Shown in pieces: positions 42,175-47,793 of a stretch of DNA of 47,793 bases. The position numbers and the translations under genes are program-made. The notes beneath the pieces were generated by a model. It worked only from the letters and a program-made list of their open reading frames with translations, ran no database searches and was not told where the DNA came from. Origin of the DNA: Bacillota bacterium (GTDB taxonomy: Bacteria; Bacillota; Clostridia; Christensenellales; UBA3700); contig JAEWXG010000006.1 of assembly GCA_023396095.1 (NCBI GenBank), positions 1 through 47,793 of the forward strand, in the 5' to 3' direction. Every line of letters starts with the position of its first letter. Positions within the stretch are counted from its first letter, which is position 1.

Positions 42175-43463
42175 TTATTTCTTTCCTTTTGTCTTTTATA
42201 TATTTCCATTTCAAATCCATTTTGCTTTGGGACATATATTGTTTCATTTTGTAATGATTTTGGTAAATATTCCTGCGCAATATATCCTCCAAAATCATGC
42301 GGATATAAATAGCTATCAAAATCTTGCTTATTTACAGCATAGCTTCTTTCTCTTAAATGAGATGGTACATTGTCATCTTTTTTATTCTTTACAATATCCT
42401 CAACAGCAGCCTTTGCTAGTACTATCGAATTTGATTTTGGTGCTTCCGCAACATAAATTATTGCATTATATAACGGTATTTTACCTTCTGGTAAACCGAT
42501 ATTTTGAAAAGCTGTCAAGGCTGAAACTGCTATCACCAAAGCTTGAGGATCAGCCAATCCTACATCTTCAGAGGAATGAACTATTAACCGTCTTAAAATT
42601 AATAATGGGTCACAGCCAGCTTCAATCAACCTTTCCGCCCAATACAATGCGGCATTAGAGTCGCTACCTCTTAAACTCTTACAAAATGCGCTAATCATAT
42701 CATAATAAATATCTGTATTTACAGATAAGCCATGTCTTTGCATAGAATCGCTAATCTTATCTTTATCAATAATAATTTCGCCATTTTCATTTACTTGTGA
42801 ATTAAAGACTATTGTCTCTAAAGCGTTTAATGCACTCCTTAAATCGCCACTAGCTTGTAAAGATAAAAAATCCAATATTTCATCACTTATTTTTATATTG
42901 TGTGATCCTAATATATTCTTATTATTTAAGGCTTTTTTTAGAGCAAAAACAATATCTTCTTTATCAAGTGGCTTAAATTCAAAGATTTTACATCTAGAAA
43001 CAAGTGCTCTTGTCATATTTACATATGGATTTTCCGTTGTAGATCCTAGAAAAATAATAATACCTTTTTCAATCGCCTCTAACACACTATCAGATTGAGC
43101 TTTACTCCATCTATGACATTCATCAAGAAATAAAATTGTTCTTTTTCCAAATATTCTTAAATCGTCTCTTGCTTTATCAATTATTTCCCTTGCTTCTTGA
43201 ACGCCAGATGAAATAGCATTAAGTTTAACAAAATTATGCTTAGTATGTTTTGCTATTATATTGGCAAGACTAGTCTTTCCACTTCCTGGCGGTCCGTAAA
43301 AAATACAAGACGGAATATTATCAGACATTATTGCTTTATACAATAAATTATTTTGAGATAATATATGTTTTTGACCCACAAAATCATTAAGGTTGTCAGG
43401 CCTTAATTTATCTGCAAGTAACGTATAATCGTTAGAATGGTTTAAATAGTCAAAAATATCCAT
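42171..43463 (-). CDS. rarA: Replication-associated recombination protein A (MgsA/RarA)
   Basis: 430 residues. AAA+ clamp-loader-like ATPase at stalled forks. Walker A GPPGSGKT at 57-64, Walker B FLDECHRW (~111), sensor GSTTENP. The MgsA C-terminal tetramer part (about 260-430) is complete. There is no ribosome site before the ATG. TTGTTA (43498-43503) and TAATAT (43476-43481) would give a transcript starting only about six bases upstream, so it may be nearly leaderless. Confidence 0.94.
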   Translation of the reverse strand: MDIFDYLNHSNDYTLLADKLRPDNLNDFVGQKHILSQNNLLYKAIMSDNIPSCIFYGPPGSGKTSLANIIAKHTKHNFVKLNAISSGVQEAREIIDKARDDLRIFGKRTILFLDECHRWSKAQSDSVLEAIEKGIIIFLGSTTENPYVNMTRALVSRCKIFEFKPLDKEDIVFALKKALNNKNILGSHNIKISDEILDFLSLQASGDLRSALNALETIVFNSQVNENGEIIIDKDKISDSMQRHGLSVNTDIYYDMISAFCKSLRGSDSNAALYWAERLIEAGCDPLLILRRLIVHSSEDVGLADPQALVIAVSALTAFQNIGLPEGKIPLYNAIIYVAEAPKSNSIVLAKAAVEDIVKNKKDDNVPSHLRERSYAVNKQDFDSYLYPHDFGGYIAQEYLPKSLQNETIYVPKQNGFEMEIYKRQKERNK

Positions 43464-43517
43464 AATTGAAATTATATATTATTATATAGAACTTTGATAA
43501 CAAAATCAGTAATACTA

Positions 43518-44063
43518 CTAATTACTTATATACTTTTTAGCATGATCAATAAACGCATTCACAGCTTTAGTTAAAAGAACCTTTGTTGAATCAATCATTC
43601 CATTTGCATCAAACGATTGATGAATTTTAGATAGATACACCTCTGGAGCTTGCATTGGCATTATATCTAAATTTACAAAAACCTGACGCAAAGCTTGATT
43701 TGCGCCCATTCCGCCATATCCACCAGGGGACGCTGAAAATATTGCAGCAGGTTTTTTCATCCAAGCACTTCCATTTGGATCTCTTGAAACAATATCTAAA
43801 ACATTTTTTATATGTGGCGAATAAGAACGATTATATTCTGGCGTAAAAAAGATATATCCATCATACTTTTTAACTTCATTTCTTATCTTAACATATGAAT
43901 CTAGCGGCTTATCGTTATCTAAATCCGGATTATATAAATTCAAATAACTAATATCAATAAAATCAACTTCAATATCTTTTGGAAATAAATCTTTTACAAC
44001 TAAGGCAACCTTTTTATTCCAAGACTCTTTTCTAATTGAACCAACTATTAATCCGATTTTCAT
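43518..44063 (-). CDS. NAD(P)H-dependent FMN reductase / quinone reductase
   Basis: 181 residues, flavodoxin-like fold. FMN-binding LIVGSIRKESWNKKV at the N-terminus, then FFTPEYNRSYSPHIKNVLD and SASPGGYGGMGANQALRQ, standard for the YieF/ChrR/azoreductase-type family. A good AAGGAGAT site stands before the ATG. It follows the pirin gene by 14 bases; the pair is likely a redox or quinone-stress unit. Confidence 0.9.
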   Translation of the reverse strand: MKIGLIVGSIRKESWNKKVALVVKDLFPKDIEVDFIDISYLNLYNPDLDNDKPLDSYVKIRNEVKKYDGYIFFTPEYNRSYSPHIKNVLDIVSRDPNGSAWMKKPAAIFSASPGGYGGMGANQALRQVFVNLDIMPMQAPEVYLSKIHQSFDANGMIDSTKVLLTKAVNAFIDHAKKYISN

Positions 44064-44077
44064 TGTTTATCTCCTTG

Positions 44078-44923
44078 CTATTTTTTAAAATCCAAACGTT
44101 CTTTAATAAATGACCCATAATTTAACTCATAAAAAGCTTCTTGTAATTCTTCTTGCGTATTCATGACAATAGGTCCAGCCCAAGCGATTGATTCTTTCAA
44201 TGCTCTTGATATCATAACAAGAATCTGTGAACCATTTTCACCACCTTTTAAAACTAAAGAATCTCCATTTGTTAATTTAACTGCTGTTTTCTCTTTAACA
44301 TTTTCTCCTGCTATAATGGCATCTCCTAGTAATGTAAATGCCATAACTGAATCGTCTTCTTTTAAATTTAAAACTAACTCTTTCTCTTCATCAATATGAA
44401 CATCATAATAATCTAGTGGCAAATGTTGCCCTTGATGACCAACATAATCTTTATATTTTCCAGCTAAAAGTCTAAGATAACCACCATCAAATTTAACTTC
44501 CGGAATTTGATCTTGTCTTACAGCATGATATGTTGGAGTACTCATTTTATTACTAGCTGGCAAATTTAACCATAGCTGAACTCCTAATAAACGCGGAGAT
44601 GCCGGAACCTGTTCTTCGTGTAATATTCCTGAGCCAGAATTCATCCATTGAATTTCCCCATCACCTATGGCATCAATATTCCCTAAAGTATCTTTATGAA
44701 CCATTTTTCCTTTATATAAATAACTTACTGTCTCAATACCTCTGTGCGGGTGCATTGGGAAACCTTTCGTATAATCACTAGGATTTGTACTATCAAATGA
44801 ATCTAACATCAAAATTGGATCAAATTCTTTGGTTGTGCTATGACCTAAAACTCTTACTAAACTAACTCCAGCACCATCTGTTGTTCTAAATCCTTGCACT
44901 TTACTTTTAATTTTTCTTTCCAT
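44078..44923 (-). CDS. Pirin-family protein (cupin)
   Basis: 281 residues. The N-terminal cupin has the metal ligands of pirins, HPHRGIETVSYL and, later, SGSGILHEE. A second cupin half has lower conservation. Bacterial pirins such as YhhW oxidise quercetin-like substrates; the role here is uncertain. GGAGGTATT precedes the ATG, with an inverted repeat just upstream. First gene of a pair with the FMN reductase. Confidence 0.92.
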   Translation of the reverse strand: MERKIKSKVQGFRTTDGAGVSLVRVLGHSTTKEFDPILMLDSFDSTNPSDYTKGFPMHPHRGIETVSYLYKGKMVHKDTLGNIDAIGDGEIQWMNSGSGILHEEQVPASPRLLGVQLWLNLPASNKMSTPTYHAVRQDQIPEVKFDGGYLRLLAGKYKDYVGHQGQHLPLDYYDVHIDEEKELVLNLKEDDSVMAFTLLGDAIIAGENVKEKTAVKLTNGDSLVLKGGENGSQILVMISRALKESIAWAGPIVMNTQEELQEAFYELNYGSFIKERLDFKK

Positions 44924-44937
44924 AATACCTCCACGAA

Positions 44938-44956
44938 ATCTAATAGCTAATTAGAT
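44938..44956. promoter_or_regulatory. Inverted repeat upstream of the pirin gene, possible operator
   Basis: ATCTAAT-AGCTA-ATTAGAT, seven-base perfect arms and five-base centre, ending 15 bases before the pirin start. Clear -35/-10 boxes are not obvious in the AT-rich gap to 45120. No regulator gene is adjacent. Confidence 0.4.
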
Positions 44957-45124
44957 AAACTTATACAATGATTACACTTTTATATCTAAGAAATATTAAG
45001 ATTTATTTTATAAGGTTTGTATCAAAAAAATTAACTGTTGATAACATTTATATTACACAACTTTTTAATTCATTTTGCAAGTAAAATAATAATTGTTACT
45101 ATTTTATACTTATCAAATATAAGA

Positions 45125-45148
45125 AATGGGCAATATCTATTGCCCATT
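45125..45148 (-). terminator. Terminator hairpin after the dehydrogenase gene
   Basis: AATGGGCAATA (45125-45135) with its exact complement (45138-45148) and a two-base centre (in practice a small loop). A moderately T-rich tract follows on the minus strand. Confidence 0.65.
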
Positions 45149-45171
45149 AATTAATTTAAATTGCGCATTTT

Positions 45172-46128
45172 TTAATAATTATAAAAGCCTTTTTTAGCGT
45201 TTATTCCTGTTTCACCTTTATCGATTTTTTCTTTTAACAATTTTACAATTTTTTGTTCTACTGAACCTTCAACTTTTGATTTTGGGTTTAAAAGTGAAAT
45301 ATTATATGCTGTTTCTAAACCTACAATGTCTAAAATTTTAAATGGTCCCATAGGTGCTCCCGTTGCTAACTCCCAAGTTAAATCGATCGTTTTTGGATCT
45401 GAAACTTCATTTGCCCATAGTTGTTGAGCTGCTGATAAAAATGGAACCAATAATGAGTTTAATAAATATCCTGGTTGCTCTTTATGAAGTTGTAATGGAA
45501 CCATTCCTATTGATGCTGCAAATTTTACCACTTCATCAAAAACTTTTGGATCAGTTCCAGGATGTCCCATAACTTCGGCAGTATTCTTTGTCCAAATATT
45601 GTTTGCAAAATGCAATGCACAATATTTTTCTGGTCTACCAGTATCTTTGGCAAACATACTTGGTAATAATGTTGATGTATTTGTACATAAAATAGTATCT
45701 TTTGGCAACAAATCTTTTATTGCTGCATAAACTTCTTTTTTAGATTCAATATTTTCTGACATACTTTCAATAACAAGATATGCGCCATCTAATGCTTTTT
45801 TCATATCTAATTCAATATGAATATTTTCTTTTAATCTTTTTTCACATTGAGCTATATAGCCGTCAATTTGTTCAACAGTTATTCCTTCCCATTTAGGAAT
45901 TAATGCTTTTGGATATAAAAATTTCCCTAAAGGATTATTAATAAGTGCCTTTACTTGAAACAAGTCCTTCATCATTAAATCTGTATACATTTTAATTTTT
46001 GGAGTAGTTCTTCCTACAGAAGATTCCGATCTCAACCAATACGTTACATCATAACCATTATATGCTGAAACTAAACCTATTTGTGTTCCTAAAACACCAC
46101 CACCTAAAACAACGACCTTTTTACTCAT
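45172..46128 (-). CDS. 3-hydroxyacyl-CoA dehydrogenase (Hbd-like), NAD-dependent
   Basis: 318 residues from the ATG at 46128 with GGAGGG six bases before; the longer in-frame start at 46158 lacks a site and would cover it. The Rossmann motif is GGGVLGTQIG. Catalytic-type residues of the family are seen in order: Ser in NTSTLLPS, His in LHFANN, Glu in NTAEVM, Asn in LLNSLLVP. The usual HFFNP is LHFAN here, so the substrate may differ from butyryl-type compounds. A Rex-type site lies upstream, which fits an NADH-linked redox enzyme. No thiolase, crotonase or acyl-CoA dehydrogenase gene is nearby. Confidence 0.88.
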   Translation of the reverse strand: MSKKVVVLGGGVLGTQIGLVSAYNGYDVTYWLRSESSVGRTTPKIKMYTDLMMKDLFQVKALINNPLGKFLYPKALIPKWEGITVEQIDGYIAQCEKRLKENIHIELDMKKALDGAYLVIESMSENIESKKEVYAAIKDLLPKDTILCTNTSTLLPSMFAKDTGRPEKYCALHFANNIWTKNTAEVMGHPGTDPKVFDEVVKFAASIGMVPLQLHKEQPGYLLNSLLVPFLSAAQQLWANEVSDPKTIDLTWELATGAPMGPFKILDIVGLETAYNISLLNPKSKVEGSVEQKIVKLLKEKIDKGETGINAKKGFYNY

Positions 46129-46158
46129 ATTTCCCTCCATTATTTGCTCATTGTGCAA

Positions 46159-46174
46159 TGTTAATATTTTAACA
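46159..46174. promoter_or_regulatory. Rex operator upstream of the 3-hydroxyacyl-CoA dehydrogenase
   Basis: TGTTAA-TATT-TTAACA, a perfect 16-base palindrome that matches the Rex consensus TTGTTAA-N4-TTAACAA at 12 of 14 fixed positions. It lies 31 bases before the start codon, in the expected promoter zone. Rex represses fermentation genes when NAD+ is high and leaves DNA when NADH rises. Confidence 0.7.
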
Positions 46175-46476
46175 CATTTACATCATAATTAGCATACCAT
46201 CCAAAATTTATAATGTAAAATTCAAATACACCTTATTCTATTGATTTTAAAAATTAACTATCCTCATCCATTGATTTTACAGGTCTTATTGTTTGAAGCT
46301 TTAATATATTTTTTAATCAATAAAACACGGACACTATAAATGTCATTATAAAGAATAAAAGTTATAAAACAAACTTAGCTGCAAACTTTATTCTGTGTTT
46401 AAGTGTTTTACCACTTAATTATTGTTTTAATGTTTACGATATCCACTTAAATAGTTTTATTCTATTAAGTTTTATT
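46175..46476. other. AT-rich intergenic stretch without a gene
   Basis: No frame of useful length on either strand. It contains a small hairpin TTAAGTG/CACTTAA (46399-46418, six-base loop) without a T tract, possibly the 3' end of the fic message. A stub of about 17 codons on the minus strand ending in MDEDS (near 46260) could be a gene remnant but is too short to judge. Confidence 0.5.
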
Positions 46477-47625
46477 TTACAGCATTGTTCCCTCTGAAAG
46501 AATATCTACATATTTTTTATATACATATTGTCTGTACCTTTTTTTATCTTCTACAAGCTCTAATATTTCCATATTCATTAAATTATCTAAAAGTTTATTG
46601 ACAGTAGGCTTACTGACACTCACTAAATTTTTAATATCCTCCGCTTCTACAAAAGGGTGTTTCAATAGATATTCGTATACCAAAAGAAGATTTGAAATAT
46701 TACCACTCGAAAACTGTCGAATTTTCTCCATATCGTTCTTCTTAAGCTCAACAATCTTTTGGATGGAAGTGATTGCATCCTCAGATATTTCACAAATTCC
46801 ATCTATAAAAAATTTAATCCAATCTTCAAATTCTCCCTTAATACGAACATTATTGAGAAGTTCATAGTATCTATTTCTATTTTTCTTAAAAAAATAACTT
46901 AAATAAAGAACAGGGTATTCAATTAAGCCTTGCTCTCTTAAGTATAATGCTATGAGCAGTCTACCCATTCTTCCGTTACCATCTAAAAATGGATGTATTG
47001 TTTCAAATTGATAATGGATTAGAGCTATTTTTGTTAAGTTTGAAATATCACTATCTTCATGCATATATTTTTCTAAATCAGTGAGGCAAATATCCATTTC
47101 ATCAGGTGCAGGCGGAATAAAACTTGCATTTTTTATGGTTGAACCTGCATGTCCAATCCAATTTTGTGATTTTCTAAATTCACCCGCCATTTTTTCTTCA
47201 CCTCTAACATTAAACAAGAGAACAGAGTGGGTTTCTTTAACCAACCTCATACATAACGGCAATTCATTAAGTCTTTTAAATGCGTAATGTGTTGCTTTAA
47301 TATAGTTTACAATTTCTTCAGTATCTTTTATTTTTTTACTTCCTCTATCTTTTTGCAGCACATCAACAAGAGAAGCTTGTGTCCCCTCTATTTGAGAACT
47401 TATAACAGCTTCTTTTTGAACATACATAGACACAAAAAGATCTATATCTGGTAGTGTTATTGCCATACCATCCAATCTTCCCAGTAATAAATATGCTTTA
47501 TTGATTAAAGCATTTATTTCACCATCAAGACTTAATTCTATATCTTTTAAATTATGTGGAACAAAGCATTCGTAATCGCTTTGCATTCTCTTTAGTCGTC
47601 CAGCTCTATTGTTTTCTAATCTCAA
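46477..47625 (-). CDS. fic: Fic-domain protein with N-terminal inhibitory motif and C-terminal winged helix
   Basis: 382 residues from a TTG at 47625, with AGGGGTGA about six bases before it; an ATG 13 codons later is an alternative. The inhibitory motif (S/T)xxxE(G/N) is present as SSQIEG (76-81). The complete AMP-transfer motif HPFLDGNGRMGR is at 211-222. The last ~60 residues form a winged helix (VEAEDIKNLVSVSKPTVNKLL). This is the stand-alone class II Fic type. The target may be itself or cell proteins. Its promoter is covered by repeated inverted sites, so autoregulation is likely. Confidence 0.93.
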   Translation of the reverse strand: MRLENNRAGRLKRMQSDYECFVPHNLKDIELSLDGEINALINKAYLLLGRLDGMAITLPDIDLFVSMYVQKEAVISSQIEGTQASLVDVLQKDRGSKKIKDTEEIVNYIKATHYAFKRLNELPLCMRLVKETHSVLLFNVRGEEKMAGEFRKSQNWIGHAGSTIKNASFIPPAPDEMDICLTDLEKYMHEDSDISNLTKIALIHYQFETIHPFLDGNGRMGRLLIALYLREQGLIEYPVLYLSYFFKKNRNRYYELLNNVRIKGEFEDWIKFFIDGICEISEDAITSIQKIVELKKNDMEKIRQFSSGNISNLLLVYEYLLKHPFVEAEDIKNLVSVSKPTVNKLLDNLMNMEILELVEDKKRYRQYVYKKYVDILSEGTML

Positions 47626-47648
47626 AATATCACCCCTAAGTTAAATCC

Positions 47649-47736
47649 ATTTTACTTAGAATTAGTATAACGATTTTAAGTAAAATTTTCAAGCTTTAAT
47701 TTTACTTATACTTTAAAACACCTCGCTAAGTAAAAT
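47649..47736. promoter_or_regulatory. fic promoter with two identical spaced inverted repeats
   Basis: ATTTTACTTA at 47649-47658 and 47699-47708; its complement TAAGTAAAAT at 47677-47686 and 47727-47736. Each pair has the same 18-base spacer, and the two pairs are offset by exactly 50 bases. On the minus strand TTGAAA (47687-47692) and TATACT (47664-47669) form a promoter with a 17-base spacer. One arm lies in that spacer against the -35 box and another just past the -10. Best explanation: operators for the winged helix of the Fic protein. Confidence 0.75.
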
Positions 47737-47793
47737 TTATTTTCCTAATATGATTCAATTTATTAGATTATTATAACTTAAAGTACATTTTTT

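Noticed and set aside
42227..42658. 143-codon open frame on the plus strand
   Set aside because: Antisense to rarA in a region of conserved protein; no ribosome site.

Overview
The window is strongly AT-rich and, apart from its first ~1.2 kb, every convincing gene lies on the minus strand. It looks like a chromosomal segment of a low-GC Bacillota, most likely an anaerobic, gut-type clostridial relative. Reasons: strong AGGAGG ribosome binding sites, a Phe T-box leader, a Rex-type operator, the clostridial order miaB-mutS-mutL-miaA-(methionine gamma-lyase family), and the rpsB-tsf-pyrH-frr-uppS-cdsA-dxr-ispG order. TGA is used as a stop (for example in thiI), so this is not a Mollicute with code 4. 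The exact lineage cannot be fixed from the sequence alone.

Layout. 1-1200: a relic region with an IS30-type transposase fragment running off the left edge, a decayed gene, and two promoter/terminator units on the plus strand that look like small RNAs. 1280-2347: a lipoprotein that seems to be an internal duplication. 21945 down to 2633 (read leftward): a long gene train driven by a T-box(Phe) leader, pheS-pheT-U32 protein-mutS2-membrane protein-cysteine desulfurase, then after a 222-base gap thiI-miaB-mutS-mutL-miaA-PLP enzyme. It combines tRNA charging, tRNA thiolation and prenylation, ribosome rescue and mismatch repair.

21951-27538 is the accessory-looking part: a lipoprotein, a GH31 glycosidase with its own promoter, and a four-gene cluster of membrane proteins headed by YccF. 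Here the second reading frame has no credible start and appears to continue out of yccF by a -1 frameshift.

27766-40485 is the ribosome/isoprenoid/lipid/cell-wall precursor block. Two departures stand out. Where polC is expected next to ispG there is only a 525-residue protein with the PolC N-terminal and OB regions and a complete DEDDh exonuclease, without PHP or polymerase domains. Between pyrH and frr sit a NahK-like sugar kinase and an arsR/CoA-disulfide-reductase persulfide module.

40750-47625 carries a Cys-rich DUF1292 protein, a low-molecular-weight phosphatase, ruvX, rarA, an FMN reductase/pirin pair, a Rex-controlled 3-hydroxyacyl-CoA dehydrogenase, and a Fic protein with a C-terminal winged helix. 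The Fic promoter is overlaid by two identical spaced inverted repeats. I see no CRISPR array, rRNA or tRNA gene. The strongest leads for something new are the PolC-derived exonuclease, the Fic operator architecture, the ~125-base structured RNA at 959, and the YccF membrane cluster.
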